A stretch of DNA of 64,000 bases. Origin: Notolepis coatsorum. Lineage: Eukaryota > Chordata > Actinopteri > Aulopiformes > Paralepididae. The stretch is from contig OZ020593.1 in NCBI GenBank assembly GCA_963971535.1, forward strand, positions 11,846,739-11,910,738, written 5' to 3'. Positions 40,701 to 50,038 of this stretch are shown here, piece by piece. The stretch's first letter is position 1. The number at the start of each line of letters is the position of its first letter. Made by a program: the position numbers and the translations under genes. A model generated the notes under the pieces. That model ran no database searches and was not told the origin of the DNA. It saw only the letters and a program-made list of their open reading frames with translations.

Positions 40701-43543
40701 GCCGTTCTGTGTACGACCTTCTTCTTTCTGCGAGCACTACCCTTTGAGGCAAGAAAGAACACACGGACGTGGTAAACGTGTGAACTTAACGTTCCAAGAC
40801 AACCGTCGGTGCAATATCGGTGTCAAAGAGGAGCATGAGAGCCCGATATAGCCTCCATGCGCCCGAGTGGCCTGCAGACTGTCTTTTGTCTCCGTCTCAT
40901 GAGTCTTCAGACTACGGTTTCGTCTAAATATATCCCCTGCTTGCTACACCCTCCTCACCCCGTCCGCTACACCTCTTTGTGTGAGACGTGTGCGCCATTG
41001 ATTGAAAACGTTATTAACAGATTGCAGAATGGGTACAATACAGTATGGCTCAATCAATACACACAATTGTTAAGGGGATGCAGACCAGAGAAAGACTTTA
41101 GTCTTGTTTACATCAGGGTCCCCCATTTTCAATTAATCATGACATTTATGACATACAGTACTGTTTATTTACAGACAGAGTTTCTAAGAGAATATATACA
41201 TTTGAGGGGGAGGAAACTGTACATTGTGGGGGGGGGGGGGGTTTCGACATTTACCAGGGCCAGTTTCGAATTGCAGCCTCCCCTAGGTGCTCTTTTAGAG
41301 CGGTTTTGAAGGTTGGTAGGGATTCACATCCTTTTTGCGGCTGTGGCGAAAGTGCGTTGATGCCGACATGCTTTACATACAGTTAGCCCTCACGAGAAGC
41401 GAACGCAGAGGGATGGAGGAAACACAAGTTCCCCGTTGACTGTGACCATTAGTGGGATATCTTTTGTGAGGCGCTAGGTTTGCTGTGGTAGTCTGCGATA
41501 CCGGTGTTACTTGGTGTTCAGGCTCTACTGAGTACATTACTTGCCCAGCGCCCCCACCGGCGTATGCTTTCCCCCCCTCTCTTTTGATAGAAATTAAACC
41601 CATTTCAGTTCATTTTCGTACATCAGTGCCCACATTCAAATAGAAAACACCAATTTGTAAAATACTAAACATGTCATCAAGTGTGTAAGTCAGACAATAT
41701 TATAAACTGAACGTGTCTTGTGTGGACACTGGACAGCAGCCACTTTCAGGTTTCACTTTCACGTACAGAGTAGTTTTAACTTCACATGAAGGAGAGAAAG
41801 AAGCTCTAAAGTCTAGAGACACGACTACGACATGTTACACAACGATAGCAGAGGATTCTGAAATACTACAGATGAAATCTGCAGCAGCAAAAGCTTCACT
41901 GGAGAGGAGCTCAGAGGACCAGTCCAGACCAGCAGCAGTATGTTTGACTGGAGAGGAGCTCAGAGGACCAGTCCAGACCAGCAACAGTATGTTTTGACTG
42001 GAGAGGAGCTCAGAGGACCAGACCAGACCAGCAACAGTATGTTTGACTGGAGAGGAGCTCAGAGGACCAGTCCAGACCAGCAACAGTATGTTTTGACGAG
42101 AGGAGCTCAGAGGACCAGTCCAGACCAGCAACAGTATGTTTGACTGGAGAGGAGCTCAGAGGACCAGTCCAGACCAGCAGCAGTATGTTGACTAGAGAGG
42201 AGCTCAGAGGACCAGTCCAGTAACAGTATGTTTGAGCAGTATGTGATCAATGCACTACATTGATTAATCAGTCATTGATCAGATAGAAAAGTGACAGCTT
42301 AAAACTAATTACAAAAATGTTATACAATTATTTGCTAGTATTATTGTACATACAAGCAGCCCATAATAACAAAGCCTAGTTCATTGCCTTACATAACATC
42401 TTACTGTAAATTAAATGTATTGTACATTGTTTTAGGACTAAAATGTTTCAAACATGTAGTTACGAATTACATTCAGAACTAGCCCCTTTCGTGACTTTCG
42501 GTTTGCAAGCCTGTGGCTTTTGTGACCGGAGTCACTTGCCCACCCGCCCCGATCACCCAGTAGCGAAACGACCAAGCGTCGTCAAGGGGCTCGCGGTGTG
42601 TCAAGAATACATCAGATCTGAATTTCAAAGATACCCAGCGTACAATATGGGTCTAACACAGCTTCACGATGGGGTCTGGAAGCTCGGAGTTGCTAATAAA
42701 CAGTTTAAAACATTGTTACTCGACGAGTGGTATTTACAGAATCTCCGCCGTTGGTGTCACAGCGCATGCGCACCATGCCGCGTTCACGTTACTGGGAAGA
42801 AGCGGAAGAAGCAGTTTCCGACTGGGAAAAACCATTCACGTCAGCCTCCTAGTGGTAATTCCTACTAGGACATATGGGATTCTTTTATAGACCCCATATC
42901 TCCCACTTCGCGTCACGAATTGCGGAAGTATGGATGTGGGCGTTTCATCCATAGATATATATAGAGTCAAAGCGTGAAGGCTTCCTAGTTGTAGCAACGA
43001 GATGTCCTCTGGTTCTTCCGCTTCTTCCCAGTAACGTGAACGCGGCATGGTGCGCATGCGCTGTGACACCAACGGCGGAGATGGACGTTCGGTCTGTAAA
43101 TACCACTCGTCGAGTAACAATGTTTTAAACTGTTTATTAGCAACTCCGAGCTTCCAGACCCCATCGTGAAGCTGTGTTAGACCCATATTGTACGCTGGGT
43201 ATCTTTGAAATTCAGATCTGATGTATTCTTGACACACCGCGAGCCCCTTGACGACGCTTGGTCGTTTCGCTACTGGGTGATCGGGGCGGGTGGGCAAGTG
43301 ACTCCGGTCACAAAAGCCACAGGCTTGCAAACCGAAAGTCACGAAAGGGGCTAATTCAGAACAAACTCTGGAATTTGACTACATTTTGTCCTAAGATTGC
43401 AAACTACACACACACGTATGAGACATTTCACACAACATTGGCAAAACAGTTACATTTAAATGTTATTGTATTACCTTTCCGCCAATGCGGACTTGTGCCT
43501 GCAGTTTGGCAAGTTTTTCTTGATTCATTATTGTTTCTTTCAT
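28696..43543 (-). CDS. btf3: btf3, basic transcription factor 3 / NAC beta subunit
   Basis: Five coding exons (43543..43475, 40741..40628, 39486..39285, 33497..33441, 28742..28696) join in phase into 162 residues, the length of the common vertebrate BTF3b isoform. Visible in order: [20 protein letters not shown], the basic ribosome-binding stretch [10 protein letters not shown], the NAC domain ([40 protein letters not shown]), [17 protein letters not shown], the acidic [18 protein letters not shown] and the end [12 protein letters not shown] is a ribosome-bound heterodimer with NAC-alpha that shields nascent chains and prevents wrong ER targeting. Start ATG is the first codon of exon 2, right after a C-rich acceptor. 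Introns are swollen by repeats, and exon 4 ends in a duplicated donor. The gene converges with ankra2. Confidence 0.96.
28765..28960 (-). mobile_element. LINE family 2, 3' end at the btf3 exon 6 acceptor
   Basis: On - the 3' end reads ccccgaggggatcaataaag-gaacatg, a common fish LINE terminus. It ends about 24 bases before the exon 6 acceptor, sense to btf3. Confidence 0.7.
29060..29760. other. CpG-rich segment in btf3 intron 5
   Basis: Dense CG dinucleotides, a YY1-like aaaatggcggc at 29142..29152, a (CT)n run and a C-run at 29069. No splice-linked frame found. It may be a CpG-island promoter or a transposon 5' end. Confidence 0.4.
30330..30710 (-). mobile_element. Third copy of the 847..1621 element
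   Basis: Reverse orientation: ataccaatttcacgaccatac and aataccccgcagatatcctg. In btf3 intron 5. Confidence 0.55.
30905..31310. mobile_element. MITE-like element with ataagccgc ends
   Basis: gactataagccgcgcc at the left and gtgcggcttatagtgcgaat at the right are inverted; several further gcggcttata repeats lie inside. A familiar fish MITE pattern; edges approximate. Confidence 0.55.
31800..32400 (+). repeat. Unclassified repeat R, copy 2
   Basis: Same block order as copy 1 with a shorter left part. In btf3 intron 5. Confidence 0.7.
32830..33300 (+). repeat. Unclassified repeat R, copy 3
   Basis: Same blocks again, close to copy 2 in the same direction; ends at aggcggatttaatatgg before btf3 exon 5. 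Confidence 0.7.
33441..33497 (-). CDS. btf3: btf3 exon 5
   Basis: Acceptor cttctctacag, donor gtgagtg. Encodes [19 protein letters not shown] with split codons on both sides that fit exons 4 and 6. The long intron-4 minisatellite runs up to this acceptor. Confidence 0.92.
33500..35885 (-). repeat. btf3 intron 4 minisatellite, ~63-bp unit, about 37 copies
   Basis: Unit on + gagaagctggtagagcaggg-aacactctttaggaggtaga-gaagaagagagagagacaga-aggt, varying mostly in the gaga run and act/aca. It reaches the exon 5 acceptor: on - each unit has a pyrimidine tract ending ttctctac, like the true acceptor ttctctacag. Long open frames in it are shadows. Confidence 0.95.
36006..37690. mobile_element. hAT-like composite region
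   Basis: Contains cagggctgtacaggcgacat (36565) and gcgtacagccctgg (37680) as inverted ends, a 55-bp direct duplication (36663..36753, taacgttagctggtggtccc...), a 19-base G run (36968) and a cgatat-type fragment (37490..37590). No TSD confirmed. Confidence 0.45.
37730..38060 (+). mobile_element. LINE family 2, 3' end
   Basis: tgctgctatgatgcctgaat-ttccccaaggggatcaataaag-gaatatctt. In btf3 intron 4. Confidence 0.7.
38205..38700 (-). mobile_element. SINE-like element, reverse
   Basis: Starts on + with catttatatagcgcttttct and ends with a B-box-like ggctcgaaccaatg and cacgtagccccgctgccgg, the same plan as the 2145..2480 SINE but longer. Confidence 0.5.
38832..38912 (-). repeat. btf3: Extra copies of the btf3 exon 4 end with donors
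   Basis: On - it reads [12 protein letters not shown] followed by gtgagt, then a second CCCAAACAGG/gtgagt. It lies downstream of exon 4, separated by a ~320-base insertion. Confidence 0.85.
38915..39235. mobile_element. MITE-like insertion in the exon 4 donor array
   Basis: tagggctgagcccaaacgtt-cg at the left and repeated cgttcgaa-type motifs near 39170..39205. Ends not sharp and no TSD read. Confidence 0.45.
39251..39310 (-). repeat. btf3: 30-bp tandem duplication across the btf3 exon 4 donor
   Basis: cactcaccctgtttgggcag-ggcctccgcc occurs twice in a row on +. On - both give CCCAAACAGG/gtgagt; the spacing of 30 keeps the frame. Confidence 0.93.
39285..39486 (-). CDS. btf3: btf3 exon 4 (NAC domain core)
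   Basis: Acceptor tgttgcgcag, then [20 protein letters not shown] through [15 protein letters not shown] plus one base. Donor gtgagt is read on + at 39279..39284. A second identical exon end and donor lies 30 bases downstream (exon end 39255), giving a possible in-frame 10-residue extension. Confidence 0.93.
39595..39920. mobile_element. hAT-like MITE (accgaacc type)
   Basis: Ends taggggtgcaaaggta and taccgttacacccctat are inverted; subterminal taccgaacc repeats. TSD weak (gtcggata/gtcggtgg). In btf3 intron 3. Confidence 0.65.
40205..40470 (-). repeat. Interspersed repeat K, reverse copy
   Basis: acatttagctgacgctttta-accaaaagcgacttacaag and the following acaacaag...gggtacaactctgg match the other copies. 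In btf3 intron 3. Confidence 0.65.
40628..40741 (-). CDS. btf3: btf3 exon 3
   Basis: Acceptor gcctcaaag, donor gtaagcg. Thirty-eight codons, phase 0 on both sides, [20 protein letters not shown] to [11 protein letters not shown]; carries the basic ribosome-contact motif. Confidence 0.95.
41010..41350 (-). mobile_element. LINE family 1, 3' end
   Basis: Reverse of the family end: ttgttaaggggatgcagacc, tcttgtttacatcagggtcc, then gtgctcttttagagcggttt encoding on - the RT tail (ALKEHLREAA). Confidence 0.7.
41895..42235 (+). repeat. Minisatellite of about 47 bp, seven to eight copies
   Basis: Unit gagaggagctcagaggacca-gtccagaccagcaacagtat-gtttgact; in btf3 intron 2. Confidence 0.9.
42480..43353. 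mobile_element. 874-bp foldback transposon, possibly Mutator-like
   Basis: Arms 42480..42810 and 43013..43353 are near-perfect inverted repeats (the right arm has an extra ~11 bases) around a ~202-base loop. Perfect 9-bp TSD attcagaac at 42471..42479 and 43354..43362. Termini TAGCCCCTTTCGTGAC. A ~100-codon frame runs inward from each arm ([20 protein letters not shown]...), which I do not recognise. A 9-bp TSD plus long inverted ends fits MULE-type elements. Confidence 0.85.
43475..43543 (-). CDS. btf3: btf3 exon 2 (first coding exon)
   Basis: Begins with the ATG immediately after the acceptor (C-run then ctctag) and ends GGCGGAAAG before gtaata. Twenty-three codons: [23 protein letters not shown], phase 0 at the 3' side. 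Confidence 0.94.
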
Positions 43544-43594
43544 CTAGAGGGGGGGGGGTGGGGGGAGTACACAGAACACTAGGATTAATGACAG

Positions 43595-43712
43595 TTGAAA
43601 GAATGAATGAACTTTATTTAACAGATTGCAGAATGGGTACAATACAGTACGGCGCAATACACACTTTCGTCTTGTTTACATCAGGGTACCCCATTTTCAA
43701 TTCATCATAGTG
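43595..43712 (-). mobile_element. LINE family 1, 3' end fragment
   Basis: gaatgaatgaactttattta-acagattgcagaatgggtac then cttgtttacatcagggtacc. Confidence 0.65.
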
Positions 43713-43794
43713 AATTGCGACTGTGAGTTGAGACACATGAGTGATTCATGTTCAAGTCAAGTCTTACTGGAACCAAGCCTAAAAAACACAGCGT

Positions 43795-44345
43795 TGGTGT
43801 GGGTGTGGCAGCCAGCAGTAGGTGTGTGAAGCGATAAGCAGAGTCGAGGCCAACTGCTTCAGGAAGAAGTGTTTCGTGTCACACGTCCAACTAGTCCAGC
43901 TGATTAGTTAGCCGTTAGTCATACATGTCTAGATGTAGCAGTACTGTGTCTACCTGTATATGTCATAAATGTTATGCATTGAAAATGGGGGACCCTGATG
44001 TAAACAAGACGAAAGTCTTTCTCTGGTCTGCATCCCCTTAACAATTGTGTGTATTGAGCCGTACTTGTACCCATTCTGCAATCTGTTAATAAAGTTGTCA
44101 ATCAATCAATCAACGTTACGCAACATTAGTAACGTTAGCTAGCGAGCTAACATTGAACATTTGTTCAAAAAAGTCTGATTGCTCAATCAGCTAACACGAC
44201 TAGTTAGCTCCGTAGCTGCGGTCATGTCAGGTTTACAACAACAACACACAGGGCTAAATAACTTAGCTGACGCCATTTAGCCAAGAAGGAGACCAATTGA
44301 CTCAAATAATACATCGGGGCTACTTAATGTTATGTTAAGTTAGCC
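43795..44345 (+). repeat. Segment duplicated in inverted orientation at 47535..48355 (left copy)
   Basis: Blocks such as gtgggtgtggcagccagcag, ccaactgcttcagg, cagctgacgccatttagcca and ggctacttaatgtta recur inverted at the right copy. Lies in btf3 intron 1. Confidence 0.75.
43940..44113 (+). mobile_element. LINE family 1, 3' end with CAAT tail
   Basis: gggggaccctgatgtaaaca through aatctgttaataaagttgtc and (aatc)n; contains AATAAA. Confidence 0.7.
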
Positions 44346-44615
44346 AAAGCTAACAACGTTACAACTCAACAAGCTAAGCTAGCTGGGCCGTTAGCTAGCC
44401 GCCGTGCTAACTGAGCTAACTGAGCTAACGGCCTGCTGTCACTCACTCTCTGCTCGACACCGGCTCAGCGGACTTAGAGCTCAAACACCGCGGAATTCAA
44501 GCCAACCGGTTGAACAAGACGTGTGTTTATTACCTCGTGCAGCCGGACCGGGGAGGAACCCGTGCAGGGAAGAAGGTATTATATTATATATATTAATATA
44601 AAGCTCCTCACTGAC

Positions 44616-44672
44616 CTGAACACTATCAGCGAGCAACACGCGGGGAGCGAGACGGAAGCAAAAGAGAGGGCG
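44616..44672 (-). promoter_or_regulatory. btf3: Probable btf3 non-coding exon 1 and TOP/ETS-type promoter
   Basis: On the - strand the order is an ETS-like ACTTCCGGCG (about 44672..44681), a pyrimidine-rich stretch CCCTCTCTTTTGCTTCCGTC that looks like a 5'-terminal oligopyrimidine start, a CpG-rich leader, and a donor ttcag/gtcagt at 44616/44615. Translation-machinery genes, including BTF3, are typically TOP-regulated through mTOR. A second possible donor (CACGAG/gtaata) lies near 44535. Only the sequence pattern supports this; no start site is proven. Confidence 0.6.
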
Positions 44673-44711
44673 CCGGAAGTGACGCGCGGCTGAGGAAGGG
44701 CTGAGATCCTG

Positions 44712-44922
44712 TTGAGATCCTTCTTCTGAGTGTTTTTCAAATGTGGACTTTTATTTAATTTTTTTAGTATTTTTTTTTGACATTTGTTGTACAAATCTGT
44801 GGAGGTGAGTGGATACACCACTGGAGTGTTTAAAGCTATTATTAGAAACCAATATATGTGATTTATTTGTTACTTTCTATGGTGTATGATACAAATTAAA
44901 AGTATGAGAGGGAATACTGCTG

Positions 44923-44976
<54 letters not shown>

Positions 44977-45985
44977 AATGTTATTAACAGATTGCAGAAT
45001 GGGTACAGTACAGTACAGCTCAATACACACAATTGTTAAGGGGATGCAGACCAGAGAAAGACGTTCATCTTGTTTACAATCCTATGATGATAAATTGTAT
45101 CTTTATTGCCCCATTAGACATATAGTTTATTATGGTATTTGTGCTTTGTGTTTATTAATATATGTCATAATGAATTCCAAGATGGAGACTTACCTGGTCA
45201 ACTCCCCTTTTTTCCTACGTCCCCCCTAACCACTCCTATAACATGGCAGGTAATTTAGAGTGCAGGTAGGCCGGTAGAGCGGTACCATATAGTTTTTGAC
45301 TGCACATAATTTGCACTTAATTCGCACTTGATTGACAGTTTACGTTCATTTACAAAACCCTTTTTGTTTGTTTTATAGTGGTAGGCAGCTATTGGGGCTG
45401 TTGTGATTCGCTTTCCAATAAATCCCGTTTGTTCTGACAAAGTACAAAGTCCCCCATTTTCATTCATCATGACATATATGACATACAGATAGACAGTACT
45501 GTTACATCTAGACATTTATGACATACCAGATCTACAAATACAGTACTGTATGTGATACAAAAAGAGTATGAAAAAGAGAGTATATACATTTGAGGGGGAA
45601 GAAACTGTACATTGGAGGTGGTTGGGGGGGGGGGGGGGGGGGGGGGGACTGTACATTGGAGGGGGTTGAGTTAGGACATTTACAGGGGACAGTTTTCGGA
45701 TTGCAGTCTCCCGTAGGTGCTCTTTTAGAGAGGTTTTGAAGGTGGGTAGTGATTCACATTCCTTTACAGCTGTGGGTAGGGCGTTCCTTCTGAGTGTTTC
45801 AAATGTGTACTTTTTTTTTTAGCATGGACATTTGTTGTACAAATCTGTGGAGGTGAGTGGATACACCACTGGAGTATTTAAAGCTATTATTAGAAACCAA
45901 GATATGTGATTTATTTACTTTAGATGTATTGTGCTCTCTTGTTGTTACTTTCTGGTACAAATTAAAAGTATGAGAGGGAATACTG
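44712..45985 (-). mobile_element. LINE family 1 fragments with a ~200-bp direct duplication
   Basis: tgttgtacaaatctgtggag-gtgagtggatacaccactgg and following bases occur at 44760..44920 and 45835..45985. Between them lie (ttga)n at 44922..44975, the family 3' end, a ~24-base G run at 45625 and the RT-tail coding block at 45710..45790. The left fragment starts only ~40 bases from the btf3 promoter. Confidence 0.65.
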
Positions 45986-46079
45986 CTGTAGTATCAAGAC
46001 GTCTTGTCAAAGATAGCAAATAATAATAATAATAATACATTCAATTTAAATGTCACTTTAGGCAGGGAGGGTGTTCCAG

Positions 46080-46893
46080 ATGGTAGGAGCAGTTAGTATC
46101 ACTGAAGGCTCTGTCTCCAGTACTGTATACCTGTATGTCATGATATATATTATCTGTATATCTGTATGGCCCCTGTAAATGTCCAATCCCCCCTCCCGCC
46201 CACCCACCCACCCCCTCCTAATGTACAGTTTCCTCCCCCTCGTATGTATATATTTTCTGTTAGGATCTCTGTTTAACAGTACTGTATATTATTTGCATAT
46301 CTTGTATATCACAAATGTAACAGTACTGTATACCTGTATGTCATGTATGTCAGAAATGTCATGATATATATATCTGTATGTTGCTAAAGCAATGTCCAAA
46401 CATGAGACAATTCAAACTGATGTATAAGGAAATTATGTTCACAAGGTACAGGGATGAGGAAGGGACTTGATATTCACGGGTGTTTACATTTTTATTTTGT
46501 TTTCTATTTTATTTCTTTCATGTTTTACATATATAGTTTTTGTTTTTTGTTTTGCATATATATATATATATTTCTTTCTTTTCTTTTTTATGTTTTAAAA
46601 TAGTACACTCATTTGAGTAGTGGAAAAGGGGTAGGATTAAATAAGTGTATACTTCTTCCTACTCCTTTTCGAACATGTAAATTGAGTTGTTTTGCTTTTT
46701 GTTATTGTTTGTTTGTATTCATTGCATGTTCGAAATAAAGATTTCAAATCAAATAAAAAATGGGGGACCCTGGTGTAAACAAGACGAAAGTCTTTCTCTG
46801 GTCTGCGTCCCCTTAACAATTGTGTGTATTGAGCCTGACTATTGTACCCATTCTGCAATCTGTTAATAAAGTTTTCAATCAATCAATCAATCC
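46080..46893 (+). mobile_element. LINE family 1 copy split by another LINE tail
   Basis: Family pieces at 46100..46385 and 46745..46893 (ends aataaagttttcaatcaatc). Between them is a different 3' end (tgttcgaaataaagatttca-aatcaaa) at about 46394..46743. Confidence 0.65.
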
Positions 46894-47534
46894 AACAGTA
46901 TGCAGTTCGGAAAGGGGAATTGTGAGGAGTTCAGTGTCAGAGAGCGTGTAGGTGTGGACGAGGTCACAGAGGTATTCAAGGGCAAAGGTCACAGAGAGGC
47001 TTAGCAGTCTGACGTGATAAGCTATGGGACATGGGCAAGAACATTTCCCACACCCCGGCGGATGAGATAGAGCTGGAGGCATATTATCGAGGGGGATTAG
47101 GGATTGTTGAGAGACACACAATGGTGTTATCTGAATCTTTCAGGACACGTTGTGCTTCCGCACAGAGGCAGGAGGCAAAGCAGAGCTGTTTCATCTCATT
47201 TCAATCTAATAGGGTCCTGATGAGATCAAAACAGAGAACACAGAACTTGACCGGGAGCCAGTGGAGGGGGGGGGGGGGGGGGGGGGGGTGAGGTGCTGGG
47301 TGGTGGAGGTGAGGTGCTGGGTGGTGGGGGTGAGGTGCTGCCAGGGTTTTGTGTGAGAGGAGCCTGGCAGCAGAGTTCTGGACATACTGGAGTCTTTCCC
47401 CAAACAGGACTGTGTGTGTGTGTGTGTGCAGTGAGTGTAGAAGATGATGGGTTGTCACATAAAGTGTTGTTGTCATTGAGCAACCTGATGGCCTGGGGAT
47501 AGAAGCTCCTTCTGAGACCGCAGCAGTTCAAAGA
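46894..47534. other. Intergenic segment with 25-base G run and short repeats
   Basis: G run at 47264..47288 followed by ggtgaggtgctgggtggtgg repeats and a (tg)n. An agaacttgaccgggagccagtggagg motif is a common fish repeat. No gene seen. Confidence 0.5.
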
Positions 47535-48355
47535 GGCTAACATTAAGTAGCCTCGATTTATTTTAGTCAATTGGTTTCCTTGGCTAAATGGCGTCAGCTA
47601 CGTTATTTAGCCTGCAACATGCCCTGTGTGTTGTAGACCTAGCGTTACCTTAGCTACGCCGCTAACTAGTCCTGTTAGCCAGCTACTTCTTCTTTTTTTT
47701 TTTTTTTCTTTTTATTGATCTTTTCCCCCCTCCATTTTCCTCCGATTTTCTCCCATCCCAATGTTAGTCGTTATGCCAATTCCCAATCCCCTTCCTGGTC
47801 GCTGCGCACTTACCCCCCACAGTCGGTCTGGGAGAGTGGAGACTATCACGTGCTTCCTCCGACACACGTCCAGCCAATCAACCGCTTCTTTTCACCTGGC
47901 AGCGCGGATTCTCATTGAGAGGGCGTAGCGTGTGGAAGGATCACACTATCCCACTCAAGTCCTATCCGCGCTTAGCAGGCGCCCCGACCGAACTGTAGGA
48001 GTCGCTGTTTACAACGACCCGGACCCACCCCGCCAGCTTCTCCCACCCTCTAATACTGCCAATTGTATTAGTGTGAACGGCCAGCCAAGCTGGTGACAAC
48101 CCCGGAGCTGTGAGCTGGATTCGAACAGGCGAATCTAGCCGCTCCGGGGTTTGGTGACGAACGCAATCTCCGTTACGCCACCTGACCGCCCAGCCAGCTA
48201 CTTCTTGAATGGCAGCCGAACTAGCTAAACTGGTTCACTAGTAAAAAATAATTAGACAACTCCTGAAGCAGTTGGTCCTATCTGCTTATCAAATCACACA
48301 CATTGCAGGCTATTGCTGGCTGCCCCACCCACACCAATGCTGTGTGTGTGTGTGT
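47535..48355 (-). repeat. Inverted duplicate of 43795..44345, split by a SINE
   Basis: Reverse complement of the left copy with many substitutions. The SINE at 47692..48191 with a 15-bp TSD was inserted later. Confidence 0.75.
47692..48191 (-). mobile_element. SINE family B, reverse
   Basis: Perfect 15-bp TSD agccagctacttctt at 47677..47691 and 48192..48206; poly-T at the left, tRNA-like head at the right (cgaacgcaatctccgttacgcc). Inserted in an inverted duplicate of btf3 intron 1 sequence. Confidence 0.85.
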
Positions 48356-48680
48356 GCGCGCGTGTTTTAAGCTGGGTTCTAATAAGCAAGTGACGTTTTA
48401 CACTTTTAGTACTTTCCATCTCCTCATTGAGCTGACTGTTAGCTTCTGTGTGCTTACTGCCAGGAGTTTCTTGATGTAGGGGAGCCCCAGTGTTTCCTAT
48501 TTATTATCATTTTCTGTCATTGCTGGGGTCAACTTGAAATGTTTGATTTGAATTTGTGAGAAAAAAAGATATATACGTTTTTTTTTCACAGATCTAGCTT
48601 CTTTTCCTCTTAAGGTGCACCAGATTGATGCATTTAAATGTTAAATGCATGCCCACCTTAAAGGGTTTGGAATCCCCCTG

Positions 48681-48872
48681 TTAGATCCTGATCAATCTGG
48701 CCAGTATCACGTCTTCGTCTGTCTGGCTCTCCATCCACTCCTCTGCGTTGTGTAATTTTAATGGTCCCGACGTCTCAGATACTGGCTCAATATAATCCTT
48801 ATCTCTCCCCGTTAGTACGATCCGCAAACCATAATAATTCTCCACCTTCGTAAGAATTCGACACTTTGACAA
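48681..48872 (-). CDS. Orphan open frame, unknown
   Basis: The - frame gives ILTKVENYYGLRIVLTGRDK, then DYIEPVSETSGPLKLHNAEE and WMESQTDEDVILARLIRI, stop. Composition is protein-like and not low-complexity, but I know no matching family, and no splice sites or promoter decide its nature. It could be an old transposon fragment. Confidence 0.25.
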   Translation of the reverse strand: MSKCRILTKVENYYGLRIVLTGRDKDYIEPVSETSGPLKLHNAEEWMESQTDEDVILARLIRI

Positions 48873-49736
48873 CGTGAAATACCTTACAAGGAAAAGCGTT
48901 GTTTATTGATATAAACAGAAACCTCAGCTCAGATGTTAACAGATTGTATTGTCCTTGAACAGTCTATTCTAATGATCTTTCGGTGTGTTCAGTCTATTGT
49001 CCTTTTGCTATTCAGTCCACTGGTGGTCAGGCCTGGTCTTTAGCCTAACCCTCCTTGCGTAAGCCGAAGCTAATGATTTCTCTCACCCACCACCATAGAT
49101 TCACAAAATAGGGGCCCCCAAACAACATTTCACATAGGGCCACCAAAAATCGAGAATCGGCCCTGCATAGAACAGATGGCTGCATAGATACAACTGTGTA
49201 AGCAATGCATCCATCAAAATGTGCCAATAGCAACACAGTCGGTCTCGATTAGGGGCTAATCTCCACCCAAATAGAGTTTTCTATTGTTGTTCAGAAGCTA
49301 ACCACAGTGACCACACACACAGTGAAACTGAGAAAAATGGCTTTAAAGTTATTTGACTATCCAGTGATTTTGCAGTTACTGCAATTCTTTAAACCCCTTT
49401 TCTCTAAAAACAGAGCCAGATTGAACTCTGAAACGTTGTCACAAGACAAAACAGATATTGAGAAGTTCAATTTCACTCATAACTCAATTTAGGAAAATAT
49501 TGTAGTTACTGCGGTCAGCTTCTGCAGGGCAGTATAGTCCACGAGCTGCATACGTGTCCTACCTCTTATAACCTTTGTGGAATCCATTTTCACAATTGTA
49601 ATTTGCTCTCGCAATGTTTATATCCCAAGTTATGAGTAATAAGTTTAACTTTTGGTCTCCACACAGTTGTAATGAGTCCGACCTCCAAGCAGTTGGCAAA
49701 CTTTAAATTGCATGACCACAAAAACCTATATAATCG

Positions 49737-49920
49737 GGGGCTCTGCAGTGGCTCAGGAGGTAGAGCGGTCGTCTGGTATTCAGAAGGTTCCCTGTTTGAT
49801 TCCCGGCAGCGTGTCGAAGTATCCTTGAGCAAGAAGTATCCCTAATTGCTCCCGATGAGCAGGTTGGCACCTTTCATGGTCGCCTCCGCCGTCGGTGTGT
49901 GAATGAATGTGAGGCATAAG
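49737..49920 (+). mobile_element. SINE family A
   Basis: Head gtggctcaggaggtagagcgg with B-box gtttgattcccgg, then the conserved body to tgtgaatgaatgtgaggc; 3' tail missing. Confidence 0.72.
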
Positions 49921-49956
49921 TTGTATTTGCTATATATATATAATGCATGTACCGTT

Positions 49957-50019
49957 GTTAGATTTCGAGGAAGATCATATAGAGTGAGTCTATCTATACA
50001 ATCTTCCTCGATATCTAAC
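49957..50019 (+). other. 63-nt hairpin, pre-miRNA-like in size
   Basis: gttagatttcgaggaagat and atcttcctcgatatctaac pair with one mismatch; the stem continues through tatagag/ctatcta for about 28 pairs with a short loop. Could equally be a tiny MITE. Confidence 0.4.
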
Positions 50020-50038
50020 AGGTTGACCAATCAATTTT

